Shown: in pieces, positions 24,413 through 33,770 of the stretch
How positions within the stretch are numbered: position 1 is the stretch's first letter
How the letters are laid out: each line of letters starts with the position of its first letter
Source of the DNA: Azoarcus_F sp048158365
GTDB lineage: Bacteria > Pseudomonadota > Gammaproteobacteria > Burkholderiales > Rhodocyclaceae
Strand: one strand, 5' to 3'
Assembly (NCBI GenBank): GCA_048158365.1
Contig: JBLLNL010000004.1
Length of the DNA stretch: 64,000 nucleotides
Translations under genes and position numbers: made by a program
Notes under the pieces: model-generated
Told to the model about the DNA's origin: nothing
Databases searched by the model: none
The model's input: the letters and a program-made list of their open reading frames with translations, nothing else

Positions 24413-25654
24413 TCAGCTCTGATGTCGGAGGGCGTCGACGATGTTCATCCGCGACGCCTTCCACGCCGGCAGGATGCTCGCGATCAGCGTGGTCAGGAAT
24501 GCGAGCAGGAAACCGTCCCATGCCAGCGATGCGGAGATGTCGATCTCGGCGATGTAGCCGCGCGCCATGCCGGGCGGCGGCGGCATCGGTATGCCGACCA
24601 CCGAGATGATCCAGCCGAGCAGCAGCGCCACGCTTACGCCGATCACGCCGGCGACCAGCCCGAGTGCGACTCCTTCCCAGATGAACAGCGTCAGAATGCC
24701 GCGTCGCCGCACCCCGATCGCCATCGACGTGCCGATCTCGGTGGTGCGCTCGATGACCGCCATCGACAGCGTGTTGGAGATGCTCAGCACCACGATGAAG
24801 GCGATCATCAGCCGCACCACTGCGACCTGGCGGCCGAACAGCTCGACCGTGCTGTTGTAGAAATCCGCGAGCTCGGTCCACGGAATCACCTCGTAGTGTT
24901 CGGCCGACAGCGTGCCGCGCAGGCTGTCGAGCGCGATGCCGGTATGGTCGGTGTCGTCGAGCAGCACCACCCAGCTCGTCGCACCGTCCACCCGCATCAG
25001 GTTGCGCGCGACATCGATCGAGATCCGCAGTGCCGTGTCGTCGTAGGCCTTGACCGGCGTCGTGAAGGTGCCCGCGACGGTCAGCTCGACCGCATTCACG
25101 CCGCCGTCCGCGGTTGTGGCCAGCAGCACCACCTGGTCGCCGACGCGCGCATCGGCGTTCGCGGCCAGCCCTTCGCCGAGCACGACCGAATCGGGGCCGC
25201 CCCGCAGCAGGTCGACGCCTTCGACGACCTCGATCGCCTTGCTGATCGGCTGCTCGGCCGCCGCATCGACGCCGTCGCCGACAAAGGAGATCGTCGTGTC
25301 GCCCTTGCTCAGCAACCCGGTGAAGGCCAGCCGTGGCGCGACCGTGCGGATCGCGAAGCCCGCGCCCGGCACGACCACCGACAGGTCCTCGCCGAGCAGA
25401 AAGTTGTAGGGGTCGGCGATGCCCTCGTCCATGTATCCGGGGCGGGTGATCTGCACATGCCCTAGCTGCGACTGGATCGCCGCCTCGCGCATACCCCACA
25501 GCACCCAGTTGATGAAACCGCCCGCCAGCAGAAAACACACCACCCCGCCGCAGATGATCGCGAGCGCGAGCAGCGTCCGGCGCCGGTGTCGCGCCAGATT
25601 CAGCAGCGCGATCCGGGCCTGTTGGACGTTGTCTCGCAGAAATACACGCCACAT
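24413..25654 (-). CDS. FtsX-type ABC permease 1
   Basis: A 413-residue permease of the LolC/E-MacB type. The N-terminal helix (LLALAIICGGVVCFLLAGGF), a large periplasmic part (about 50-270) and a C-terminal FtsX domain with three helices are visible, including the VGIPMPPPPGMARGY loop also found in its partner. GAGG precedes the start. In related bacteria these paired permeases are encoded with a LolD-like ATPase, a LolA-like protein and a DUF1302 protein, all of which occur elsewhere in this window. Confidence 0.85.
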   Translation of the reverse strand: MWRVFLRDNVQQARIALLNLARHRRRTLLALAIICGGVVCFLLAGGFINWVLWGMREAAIQSQLGHVQITRPGYMDEGIADPYNFLLGEDLSVVVPGAGFAIRTVAPRLAFTGLLSKGDTTISFVGDGVDAAAEQPISKAIEVVEGVDLLRGGPDSVVLGEGLAANADARVGDQVVLLATTADGGVNAVELTVAGTFTTPVKAYDDTALRISIDVARNLMRVDGATSWVVLLDDTDHTGIALDSLRGTLSAEHYEVIPWTELADFYNSTVELFGRQVAVVRLMIAFIVVLSISNTLSMAVIERTTEIGTSMAIGVRRRGILTLFIWEGVALGLVAGVIGVSVALLLGWIISVVGIPMPPPPGMARGYIAEIDISASLAWDGFLLAFLTTLIASILPAWKASRMNIVDALRHQS

Positions 25655-25724
25655 GGAAGTGCGATCCTCGGGAATGAGTTGCTATCATAACTGCTCGCCG
25701 ACCGCCCATGAAGGAGAGTTGCCG

Positions 25725-26618
25725 ATGGGCAACCACATCGATTTCGACTATGACGCTGCGTTTTCGCGCAACCTCGGCTGGGTCACGGTCGAGGAGCAGG
25801 CCGCGCTGCGCGGCAAACGTGTCGCGATCGCGGGCATGGGCGGCGTGGGTGGCGTGCACCTGCTGACGCTGGCGCGGCTGGGCGTCGGGGCGTTCAACCT
25901 GTCCGATTTCGACACCTTCGATCTCGCTAATTTCAACCGCCAGGCCGGCGCCGCCATGTCGACGCTGCAGCGCCCCAAGCTGGACGTGATGATAGCCATG
26001 GCGCGGGACATCAACCCGCAGGCCGACATCCGCCCGTTTCCCGAGGGCGTGTCGGCCGACACGCTTGACGCGTTCCTGGACGGCGTCGATCTGTATGTGG
26101 ATGGACTGGACTTCTTCGCTTTCGACGCGCGCCGTGCGACCTTCGCGGCCTGCGAACGGCTCGGCATTCCGGCGGTCACCGCGGCGCCGCTCGGCATGGG
26201 CGCGGCGGTGCTGAGCTTTCTGCCCGGTCACATGGGTTTCGAGGACTACTTCCGGCTCGAGGGCTGCGACGACGAGGAGATGGCGGTGCGCTTCCTGCTC
26301 GGGCTGTCGCCCGCGATGCTGCAACTCGGCTACCTGGTCGATCGCTCCCGCGTCGACCTGGCAGCGCGGCGGGGTCCGTCAACGGTGGCGGCCTGCCAGC
26401 TCTGTGCAGGCGTTACCGCGGTCGAATCCCTGAAGATCCTGCTCGGGCGCGGCGACGTGCTGGCCGCGCCGCGCGGCTTTCAGTTCGACGCCTACCGCAA
26501 CCGCCTGCGGCGCACCTGGCGCCCCGGCGGAAACCGCAATCCGCTGCAGCGGCTGGGCCTGTGGATCGCGCGCCGCCAGCTGCAGCGCATGAAGGCCGAC
26601 GGAGGTGCGCATGGCTGA
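25725..26618 (+). CDS. ThiF/MoeB/HesA-type E1-like adenylyltransferase
   Basis: A 297-residue E1-like protein. Nucleotide loop GMGGVGGVHLLTLARLGVG, the FNLSDFDTFDLANFNRQ segment with the conserved Arg, and the acidic VDGLDFF strand are present. The later Cys pair CQLC remains, but the earlier Cys pair of zinc-binding MoeB proteins is absent. A C-terminal basic tail follows. Start at 25725 with AAGGAG. It overlaps the nitroreductase gene by 8 bp, so the two enzymes very likely work together, perhaps activating a carboxylate for a later redox step. Substrate unknown. Confidence 0.82.
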   Translation: MGNHIDFDYDAAFSRNLGWVTVEEQAALRGKRVAIAGMGGVGGVHLLTLARLGVGAFNLSDFDTFDLANFNRQAGAAMSTLQRPKLDVMIAMARDINPQADIRPFPEGVSADTLDAFLDGVDLYVDGLDFFAFDARRATFAACERLGIPAVTAAPLGMGAAVLSFLPGHMGFEDYFRLEGCDDEEMAVRFLLGLSPAMLQLGYLVDRSRVDLAARRGPSTVAACQLCAGVTAVESLKILLGRGDVLAAPRGFQFDAYRNRLRRTWRPGGNRNPLQRLGLWIARRQLQRMKADGGAHG

Positions 26619-27681
26619 CCGGGACACCTTGCTGGGCATTCTGGACCGCGCGCGCTGGGCGCCGAGCGGAGACAACACGCAGCCGTGGCGCTTCGAGATC
26701 GTGTCGGACACCCACATCGCGGTGCACGGCTTCGATACGCGCTCGCAGGTGCTGTACGACTTCGATGGACGTCCCAGCCAGATGGCGCATGGCGCGCTGC
26801 TCGAGACGCTGCGCATCGCGGCCAGCGCACGCGGGCTCCGCACTGCATGGCGAGTTCGCGAAGGCCGGCCCGACACCGCGCCGATCTACGACGTCGAACT
26901 CGTGCCCGAGGGCGGCCTGCAGGCCGATGCGTTGCTGCCCTTCATCGAGACCCGCACGGTACAGCGCCGGCCGATGCGCACCACGCCGCTCGGCGACGAC
27001 CAACGCGCCGCGCTGGCCGCATCGGTCGGGCCGGATTTCGATCTCCAGTTCTTCGACGGTTTTGCGCGACGCCGGGCGGTCGCGCGGCTGCTGTGGCGCA
27101 ACGCGCATATCCGGCTGACCTGCCCCGAGGCCTTTCATGTGCATCGCGACATCATCGAGTGGGGCGCGCGCTTCAGCGCCGACCGCATCCCGGAACAGGC
27201 GGTCGGCGTGGATCCGGCCACCGCGAAGCTGATGAAGTGGGTCATGCACAGCTGGGAGCGGGTCGCGTTCTTCAATCGCTACCTGATGGGCACCATCGCA
27301 CCACGGGTTCAGCTCGATCTGCTGCCGGCGCTCGCGTGTGCGGCGCACCTGCTGCTCAAACCCCGGCACGCGCCGCAAGGCCTGGAAGACCATGTGCGGG
27401 CCGGTGTCGCGATGCAGCGCCTGTGGCTCACCGCCGCGGCCCAAGGCCTGCACCTGCAGCCGCAACAGACGCCGGTGATCTTCCGTTGGTACGTGCGGGC
27501 GGGAAGGAAGATATCCGCCGCGCCGGCGATCGACCCCGCCGCGGCAGCACTGAGCGACGATTTCGAGCGCCTCGCGTCGGCCGGGCGTGACGATCCGTTC
27601 GCGTTCTTCTGCCGCGTGGGGCGCAGCGCCGTGCCCACGGCGCGCTCGGTGCGCAAGGAACTGGAGGAGTTGATGCTCTGA
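26611..27681 (+). CDS. Nitroreductase-family protein
   Basis: A 356-residue flavoprotein-like nitroreductase. The N-terminal signature RARWAPSGDNTQPWRFEI fits FMN binding, and the block GVAMQRLWLTAAAQGLHLQP is the usual second motif. The central portion is longer than in NfsB-type enzymes. The ATG at 26611 has GGAGG upstream, and the start lies inside the end of the E1-like gene. E1-like plus nitroreductase pairs are known from azoline-peptide clusters, but no YcaO partner or peptide is seen here, so that link is speculation. Confidence 0.8.
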   Translation: MADRDTLLGILDRARWAPSGDNTQPWRFEIVSDTHIAVHGFDTRSQVLYDFDGRPSQMAHGALLETLRIAASARGLRTAWRVREGRPDTAPIYDVELVPEGGLQADALLPFIETRTVQRRPMRTTPLGDDQRAALAASVGPDFDLQFFDGFARRRAVARLLWRNAHIRLTCPEAFHVHRDIIEWGARFSADRIPEQAVGVDPATAKLMKWVMHSWERVAFFNRYLMGTIAPRVQLDLLPALACAAHLLLKPRHAPQGLEDHVRAGVAMQRLWLTAAAQGLHLQPQQTPVIFRWYVRAGRKISAAPAIDPAAAALSDDFERLASAGRDDPFAFFCRVGRSAVPTARSVRKELEELML

Positions 27682-27766
27682 CGCGGCCAACCGTCTGGTC
27701 GCGATCGCGGCCGGTCCGCCGGTTCGGGTCGATGCGCCGGTCGCTGCTTCGGCCGGAGCGCGCAGT

Positions 27767-28546
27767 TCAGGTCGGCCCGGATGTGTCGGGATTGGCCCCC
27801 GCGGCGTAGCCGGCGTCGATCTCGCCGCGAATCACCTCCCACATCGGCCGGATAAGCGGCCGGATGCCCGCGACGCTGCCCTGCACGTCGATGACCGACG
27901 GCACGCGCGTGCCGTGATGCTCGATCGGCGGTCCGATCCCGGTCAGCGCAAAGCCGAGCCGGTTTATATGGGCCGCGAGCCGCGGTTCGGTCAGCACGAA
28001 ACACTGCGTGATACCTTCCCTTAGCGCGATCGCCATCGTGCCCAGATACAGCGCGACCGGGATGAACGGAAAGCGGGGTGCGGCCGGCGTGCCGAAGTCG
28101 GAGTCGCTCAGCGCCACCGCATGGTTCGCCTCGCCGCGCCGGCGACGGAAGGTTCCACACACCGCCAACCGCGACACTTCGGCGATGCGGTTTCGTGGCA
28201 AGGCCCGCGCGTCCACGGTGTGCCGGTCGAGATTGACTTCACAGGCGCGTTCGAACGGCAGCAGCGTGTCCGGCGCTTCGGGCCGCGCCAGCACCAGCCG
28301 GGTGCAGCCGACCAGCGTGTGCGAGGGGTCCGACGTGCGCAGCAGGCAATGCACGCTGTGCCGGTCGAATTCGTCGGTCTCGCGGCGGTCCTCACGGACC
28401 GGCTCGAAGCCGAGGTCCTCGCAATAGACCTGGTGACGGACTTCGAAGACCTGGCTGCGCGTGGCATCGTCCAGCGCGGGCAGGATCTCGAAGTAGCTCG
28501 AAAAACCCTCGCCCAGATCACGGGTGGCAAAGCTCGGTTCGGTCAT
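27767..28546 (-). CDS. PEP-CTERM/exosortase-associated acyltransferase
   Basis: A 259-residue GNAT-fold protein of the exosortase-associated acyltransferase type, related to FeeM and acyl-homoserine lactone synthases. The early block FEVRHQVYCEDLGFEPV, the DEFDRHSVHCLLR motif and the strand PRNRIAEVSRLAVCGTFRRR are typical. It probably transfers a fatty acyl group to an amino-acid-like acceptor. Start at 28546 with AGGAG; longer readings lack support. Two PEP-CTERM proteins are nearby, while the exosortase itself is outside the window. Confidence 0.82.
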   Translation of the reverse strand: MTEPSFATRDLGEGFSSYFEILPALDDATRSQVFEVRHQVYCEDLGFEPVREDRRETDEFDRHSVHCLLRTSDPSHTLVGCTRLVLARPEAPDTLLPFERACEVNLDRHTVDARALPRNRIAEVSRLAVCGTFRRRRGEANHAVALSDSDFGTPAAPRFPFIPVALYLGTMAIALREGITQCFVLTEPRLAAHINRLGFALTGIGPPIEHHGTRVPSVIDVQGSVAGIRPLIRPMWEVIRGEIDAGYAAGANPDTSGPT

Positions 28547-28799
28547 GATCTCCTCTCGTGCGCGCCATTTGGCTCGGCCCAGATCATTGTAGTGCAGCCC
28601 GGGGCCGAGTGGCAGCGCAATTGCATGACGCATGGTGCGTCGAGCTCGTGCGCGAGTCGCGCTTGTCGGTAGAATCTTGCCAGTCCTGCACGCACGTATC
28701 GCGGCACAACGACCGAACGGACGGTGAACCGCGCGGCCGGTCGACGGGCATTACGGTCGCGCCGGTGCGGGTTCGAGTCGATGAACGGGAGGGTTCGCA

Positions 28800-29468
28800 A
28801 TGCGAAAGATCACACCGGTACAGATCGGTTGCTTCATGCTGCTGTTGGCTCTGGCGCTGGCGCTCGGCGTCGGCACCACCGCGCTGGTGTTCGGCGGGCT
28901 TCCGCTGGGCGACTTTCGCGGGGTGTTCCTGGTGTTCGCCGCGCTGGTGCTGATCCAGGTCTGGGCGCTGGTGGTGTATCGGGCCTTCCTGCGCGTGTGG
29001 CCGCTCGTACCGGGCGACATCGAGGCCGGGTCGCGACAGGAGTTCATCTACCATGTGTATGTGTTGTTCTACCTGCTGGTGTTCTATCCGGTGATGCGCA
29101 GCGGTTTCATGCCGGCACCGCTGATGCGCGCGTACTACCTGGCGCTCGGTGCGCGGCTCGGGGACAACACCTACAGCCAGGGCATTATCCACGACCCGCC
29201 GTTCGTACGCATAGGCGCGAATTCGGTGGTCGGCCAGTCGGCATTGCTGATTCCGCACGTGATCGAGGGCCAGCGGCTCGGGCATTACCCGATCCGGATC
29301 GGGGACCGGGTCACCATCGGCGCGAACGCGGTGGTGCTGTCCGACGTCGTCATCGGCGACGGCGCGATCGTCGCGACCAGCGCGCTGGTCGTGAAGGGTA
29401 CGCGTATCGGGTCGGGCGAGGTGTGGGCCGGTGTGCCGGCGAGGCGGATCCGCGGAGGCGAGGGCTGA
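28800..29468 (+). CDS. Membrane-anchored hexapeptide-repeat acyltransferase
   Basis: A 222-residue protein. Two N-terminal membrane helices (residues about 8-33 and 42-60) are followed by a third hydrophobic stretch and then a left-handed beta-helix of hexapeptide repeats (IGANSVVGQSALLIP, IGDRVTIGANAVVLSDVVI). This fits an O-acetyl- or acyltransferase acting on polysaccharide or lipid at the inner membrane. GGAGG lies upstream of the start. It is divergent from the exosortase-associated acyltransferase. Confidence 0.75.
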   Translation: MRKITPVQIGCFMLLLALALALGVGTTALVFGGLPLGDFRGVFLVFAALVLIQVWALVVYRAFLRVWPLVPGDIEAGSRQEFIYHVYVLFYLLVFYPVMRSGFMPAPLMRAYYLALGARLGDNTYSQGIIHDPPFVRIGANSVVGQSALLIPHVIEGQRLGHYPIRIGDRVTIGANAVVLSDVVIGDGAIVATSALVVKGTRIGSGEVWAGVPARRIRGGEG

Positions 29469-29532
29469 TCCGCGCTTCGAACGTCCGTTCGCACTGCCGG
29501 TGCCATCGTGCATTCGTCCGTCGGCGAGGTCA

Positions 29533-29561
29533 TAAAAAAGGGCCGCTTCCGCGGCCCTTTC
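29533..29561 (-). terminator. Terminator after the first PEP-CTERM gene
   Basis: AAAGGGCCGC (29537-29546) and GCGGCCCTTT (29551-29560) form a 10-bp stem. On the minus strand it runs into TTTTTT. It is placed 20 bp after the PEP-CTERM stop. Confidence 0.85.
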
Positions 29562-29580
29562 GGATCTTGCAAGTAATTGC

Positions 29581-30429
29581 TCAAGCGGCAAGCGACTTGC
29601 GCCGACGCACGGCGAAACCGACACCGAGCAGGCCGAGACCGAGCAGGCTCAGCGTGGCGGGTTCGGGCACTGGCGTCGTGATGCTGCCGAGGCGCAGGTC
29701 GATGTCGAATGCTCCGCCGAGTGGCGCTCCGTCAATGCCCACATTCAAACGCAGTACCAAGGCGCCAAGGTTCGTGAAATCGACAGTCTGATTTTCGTCC
29801 TCGCCACCGCAAGTAATGTTGTTCACGCCAGTTGCAGGGTTGTCAGTTCCGCAGAGCGTCGCGTCGGTGAAGCCTGAGAACGGAATGAAGGTCGTCACGG
29901 GACCCGTACCCGTAGGTACTGACGTAGCCGCGAAATTGATCTTCGTCCAGTTGTCATCATCAGTGAATGCGATCACCTCGAAGTTCCAGTTGGCATCCGA
30001 CGAAATGGTCTCGACGATGAATCCGTCGAGCAGACCGCCTCCGGTCAGATCGATACTACCCAGACCAGTGGTGTCATAGTTGCCGCCCCCAATGTAGGCA
30101 GTGGCCCCGTCCCACACGACTTCGCCAAAACCCTTCACCCCGGAGTCATTATTGAAGCTCAGAAGGCCATCGACCTCCATTGAGGTTCCGGCGCTCGAAG
30201 TAGCGCCGCTCTTTTCGACTACCTGTACGTGAAGATCGCGATATCCCCCGAGGATACTGTCATCCCCGGCGGCTCCGACTTGGCTGACGACAGAGGTGCC
30301 TTCGGTTGTCGACTTTATCTCGGTTTGTCCAGTGGTGAACAGATCAACCAAGAGTTCTGCACTTGCATTCGCGCTGACAGCCAGCAACCCCGCGGCGGCC
30401 AGTGACGTGATCAGTAGTTTCTTTTTCAT
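29581..30429 (-). CDS. PEP-CTERM secreted protein 1
   Basis: A 282-residue exported protein. Signal peptide MKKKLLITSLAAAGLLAVSA with probable cut after ASA, a beta-rich, Asp/Gly/Thr-rich body of unknown function, and a C-terminal sorting tail: VPEPATLSLLGLGLLGVGFA followed by RRRKS. PEP-CTERM tails are cut by exosortase, and the proteins go to the surface or exopolysaccharide matrix. Start at 30429 with AGGAG. A -24/-12 promoter lies about 125 bp upstream. Confidence 0.92.
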   Translation of the reverse strand: MKKKLLITSLAAAGLLAVSANASAELLVDLFTTGQTEIKSTTEGTSVVSQVGAAGDDSILGGYRDLHVQVVEKSGATSSAGTSMEVDGLLSFNNDSGVKGFGEVVWDGATAYIGGGNYDTTGLGSIDLTGGGLLDGFIVETISSDANWNFEVIAFTDDDNWTKINFAATSVPTGTGPVTTFIPFSGFTDATLCGTDNPATGVNNITCGGEDENQTVDFTNLGALVLRLNVGIDGAPLGGAFDIDLRLGSITTPVPEPATLSLLGLGLLGVGFAVRRRKSLAA

Positions 30430-30552
30430 GTCTTCATTCTCCTGTGATCGATGAAACATTTCAGGACCGATTCAGGAATCCAGCCGTGCTGCTCGCCGAA
30501 CTCCGATCTTCTGCATTACCAAACCTTCAGAATCGCCCTCCATTCTACGGAT

Positions 30553-30568
30553 AGCAACGACTGTGCCA
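30553..30568 (-). promoter_or_regulatory. Sigma-54 promoter of PEP-CTERM gene 1
   Basis: TGGCACAGTCGTTGCT on the minus strand matches the -24/-12 consensus (TGGCAC-N5-TTGC) with the correct GG-to-GC spacing. PEP-CTERM genes in other bacteria are controlled by PrsK/PrsR through sigma-54. The remaining gap up to 30800 shows no gene. Confidence 0.75.
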
Positions 30569-30800
30569 GCTCTGTAAATATCTATAAAAGTCAGTTTGTT
30601 GAAGAACCTGAGGCGGGGTTCGTTCGATGAAAATCGGGAGAACTGTAAAAAAAACCGACAGTTGATTGCTCGAGATTGATCGGGCGGACGCGCGCTGCGT
30701 GATTGGCGATGTGGGGCGGCGCCACGCGCGGTGAAACGGTTGATCCTGTGGCTCCCGTCGTTCCTGGTGGCCAGGGCAGCGCGATGTTGCAGCGTGCGCG

Positions 30801-32048
30801 TCATGCGTTGCGCCCCTCGGGGAGTAGGAGCGTGCGCAGCCGAGTGGCCAGCAGCGTGGCCAGTGCATCGGCTGCGGGCCCGGCGCCGGTGGGGGCGGGG
30901 TCGGCCTGCAGCGCCTGAGCGTTGGCACGGTAAGGCGCGGTTGGGGGCAGTAGCGCCTCGATGGCCGAGCGCAGCCGCTCGGGGCTTGCGCGGTCGGCGC
31001 GGACCGTGAGGCCGCAGCCGGCGGTCTGGATCGCGCGCATGTTCAGGAACTGGTCCATGTTGGTCGGGATGCCGAGCACCGGCACGCCGGCGGCGAGCGC
31101 CTGGTTGGTGGTCGGGCTGCCGCCGTTGCACACGACCAGGCGCGCACGCGCGATCGCATCGCGGCCCGGCAGGAAGTCGTACAGACGGATGCGCGACCCG
31201 GCGGGCGGGGGCGGGACCGGGCGGCCGGCGGTGGTGACGACCACCGGACGGTCCTGGCGCGACAGCGCGTCGAACAGAGCGGACAGCACTTTGATGTTGC
31301 CGGAACTGCCCATCGACACGTAGATCAGGTCGCCTTCGTCCGGGAAATCGTCCGGCAGCCGGCCGGGCGGTGACCACGCGATCGGGCCGATGAAGGCCGC
31401 CCCGGCGTGCGGCCTGACCGCGGGGAACAGCGCGGCCGGGTTCGCGAACAGGCGCAGGTCGGCGTCCGTATAGCAGCGGCGCAGGTCGTGGTCGAAGCCG
31501 GGCAGGCCGTGTGCGCGGCGCAGCGCCTCCATCGGGCGGGCGTGCAGCCGGAATGCGAGTGGCGACACGGCCCGGAACAGCGCCTCGGCCAGCGGGATCG
31601 GCATGAAGCGGGTGAAGGGCAGCACCGGCAGCGGCGGTGCCTCGGCCGGCGCCTCCGGGCTCCAGTACGCGTCGCAGATCGTCGCATAGGGCACCCGCGC
31701 GAGCCGGGCGCTGACCGACAGCGACAGGCGGAAGTCGCCGATGACGATATCTGGGCGAAGCTCGCGGATCAGCGCGAGGTCGGCCGCTACATAGGCCTCG
31801 AGTGTGGCGAGATCGTACAGCGGCTCGCCCCGCGCGAGGCGTCGCGCGAAGGTTTCGGCCGGCTGGCACGCGAGATCGAGGACGGAGAACGCCGCGCCGC
31901 GGGTCAGCCAATCAAACGCGGGCGGCCGCGCGAAACGCAGGTCGAAGCCGGCGGTCGACAGCGCGTCGGCCAGCACGAACGGCCGCGCGACATGCGCGAG
32001 CGTCGCGCCTTCGGCGAAGAACAGGACGCGGATCGGTGTTTGGGACAT
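30801..32048 (-). CDS. UGT/MGT-type glycosyltransferase
   Basis: A 415-residue GT1-family glycosyltransferase with GT-B fold. The N-terminal acceptor domain starts IRVLFFAEGATLAHVARP; the C-terminal nucleotide-sugar part has DEGDLIYVSMGSSGNIK and the signature VVCNGGSPTTNQALAAGVPV with the downstream IPTNMDQFLN. Acceptor unknown; relatives act on lipids, sterols or secondary metabolites. Start at 32048 with GGAAGG. It lies between two PEP-CTERM genes, all on the minus strand. Confidence 0.82.
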   Translation of the reverse strand: MSQTPIRVLFFAEGATLAHVARPFVLADALSTAGFDLRFARPPAFDWLTRGAAFSVLDLACQPAETFARRLARGEPLYDLATLEAYVAADLALIRELRPDIVIGDFRLSLSVSARLARVPYATICDAYWSPEAPAEAPPLPVLPFTRFMPIPLAEALFRAVSPLAFRLHARPMEALRRAHGLPGFDHDLRRCYTDADLRLFANPAALFPAVRPHAGAAFIGPIAWSPPGRLPDDFPDEGDLIYVSMGSSGNIKVLSALFDALSRQDRPVVVTTAGRPVPPPPAGSRIRLYDFLPGRDAIARARLVVCNGGSPTTNQALAAGVPVLGIPTNMDQFLNMRAIQTAGCGLTVRADRASPERLRSAIEALLPPTAPYRANAQALQADPAPTGAGPAADALATLLATRLRTLLLPEGRNA

Positions 32049-32298
32049 CGACGCCTTCCGGACAGGGGGATGAAACGCGGCGCCGCGCGGACGCGGCATG
32101 CCCCACGCATTGTGCATGCGGTGGCGGCGGAACTCAAAGTCGCGCCTTCATCACGCCCGCGCGGGGGCCGTGGTGCCGCCGTCTGCCGTTGTCGAGGGCT
32201 GCACACGCGGCGAGTCGACGCGGCATCGATGCGTGGGGTGCCATTGCAGCGGGAAAACCGTAGCGGCCGCAACGGACCCCATCGGCCGGCGCCGGCAA
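32049..32298. other. Intergenic region with no recognised gene
   Basis: Between the glycosyltransferase start and the terminator of the second PEP-CTERM gene. Open frames across it are shadows; I see no RNA gene or repeat of the families described here. Confidence 0.5.
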
Positions 32299-32326
32299 GA
32301 AAAACGGGGAGCCGCAGCTCCCCGTT
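32299..32326 (-). terminator. Terminator after the second PEP-CTERM gene
   Basis: AACGGGGAGC (32303-32312) and GCTCCCCGTT (32317-32326) form a stem followed on the minus strand by TTTTTC. It lies 30 bp after the stop. Confidence 0.85.
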
Positions 32327-32356
32327 CGTGTCCAGCAGCCTGGATGATCGTTCGGA

Positions 32357-33463
32357 TCAGGCCTTGCGGCGACGCACGGCACCGAGGCCGAGCAGGCCCA
32401 GGCCGAGCAATGCCAGCGTGGCCGGCTCCGGAATATCGATGGGCCGGGTGGTGATGAACAGTTGCTCGAACCCGTTGTTAATACTGCGGCCGATGCAGTT
32501 GACCGTAGGATCGTCCGTGTCCGGATCGCAACCCATTCGCCAGTCGATGCTCAGCACGTCGTAACCGCCGAAGTCTTGTGAGAGCAGGATCTTGTCGAGC
32601 GCAGGGAAGACCACCGCATAGACCGCCTGGTTCGCGCCCAGGTTGTGGTTGATCGGCCCGCCCACTTTATCAGGGCTGTCGCAGGAGACGATCGTAAGTC
32701 CTATCGTGTAGCACAAGGCCCCACCGGAAAGCACGTAGTCGGTTTTCTCGTTGGTTCCGGCAAGCGGACCTGTCGGGTCTCCGAGCGTACCCGTACCGGC
32801 CGTCCCGTTCAGCACGCCACCGCCGCCTTCCGAGACGAGCGCGTATGCCCCTTCATCGTTCGTAAAATAGAAGGTCAGGGGATCCAAGAAACCATCATCA
32901 TCGTACAGCGTGAGTGCGGCCCAGATCGCCAGGTTCTGATTGGTCGCGGCGCCGGAGTTCTCCTGGTTGTTGTTGAACAGGAACACTGGCGCTTCGCCGT
33001 CCAGGAAGGTGTTGAAGGCGGTCAGACGGACATCCCATGTGGCGGCCGCGTCGCCTTCGAATTCGCCGGCGCCACCGGGGTCATTTGTTGTTCCGGTGCT
33101 GAAGTAGTCGATACCGCTCGAGTTGGGCGTAGCATAGGCGCCATCCATGCCATCGATATTGGTCGTGACCCCCGTACCGGAAGAACCCGTGCCGATGACC
33201 GTCAGGTCCTTGATGGCGCCCGGCGTCGAGGTAATGAAATAGGGGTTGCTGGGCTGGATGCTGTTCGTAAAACCTCCGCCTTGGCCGATGTCGTACAGAA
33301 TGCCCAGCACCGGCAGCGAGTAGGAGTTTCCGTCGCCGTAGGTCACATAGGGCGCTGGGAGATTTGTCCCTTCAATCGTGTCGAGATTCAGTGCTGCGTT
33401 TGCCGATGCCGCCAAGCCGAGTGAGGCTACGGCCATGGCTAGGTGCTTGAGTCTGGTTTTCAT
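32357..33463 (-). CDS. PEP-CTERM secreted protein 2
   Basis: A 368-residue exported protein: signal peptide MKTRLKHLAMAVASLGLAAS with a likely ANA cut site, a Gly/Asn/Thr/Asp-rich body, and a C-terminal tail IPEPATLALLGLGLLGLGAV ending RRRKA. It is a typical exosortase substrate, function unknown. Start at 33463 with AGGAG. It has its own sigma-54 promoter and terminator, so it is a single-gene unit. Confidence 0.92.
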   Translation of the reverse strand: MKTRLKHLAMAVASLGLAASANAALNLDTIEGTNLPAPYVTYGDGNSYSLPVLGILYDIGQGGGFTNSIQPSNPYFITSTPGAIKDLTVIGTGSSGTGVTTNIDGMDGAYATPNSSGIDYFSTGTTNDPGGAGEFEGDAAATWDVRLTAFNTFLDGEAPVFLFNNNQENSGAATNQNLAIWAALTLYDDDGFLDPLTFYFTNDEGAYALVSEGGGGVLNGTAGTGTLGDPTGPLAGTNEKTDYVLSGGALCYTIGLTIVSCDSPDKVGGPINHNLGANQAVYAVVFPALDKILLSQDFGGYDVLSIDWRMGCDPDTDDPTVNCIGRSINNGFEQLFITTRPIDIPEPATLALLGLGLLGLGAVRRRKA

Positions 33464-33540
33464 GTCGTTCTCCTGAATGCTTGCTTTCGATAGCCTGCTG
33501 TGACCGAGGGGTGGAAGGCCCGGCGGCTCGTCAATCATCA

Positions 33541-33556
33541 AGCAAAAAAAAGGCCA
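33541..33556 (-). promoter_or_regulatory. Sigma-54 promoter of PEP-CTERM gene 2
   Basis: TGGCCTTTTTTTTGCT on the minus strand has GG and GC at the -24/-12 spacing, about 80 bp before the start codon. The T-rich centre is normal for strong sigma-54 sites. The gap up to 33770 holds nothing else I can name. Confidence 0.7.
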
Positions 33557-33770
33557 GAATGTGAAAAATTCAACGAATCATAGGTTTGTGAATTCCGCCG
33601 GGGCGTTCGGCTGACTCGACTGTAAAATATTCCGACACGCAGAAGGAGGAGTAATGGTAGGAGTACAGGAAAGCGAAGAAGCCGCGCGGCGCAGGCTGCG
33701 GCGTGGCGTCCGGATAGGGGTCAACCTTGCTTTCGAAAAAACGGAACAATACGGACGCCAGCCTGACAAT

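Noticed and set aside
25725..27681. Azoline-type RiPP cluster
   Set aside because: An E1-like protein and a nitroreductase are paired, but there is no YcaO cyclodehydratase and no precursor peptide that I can see nearby.
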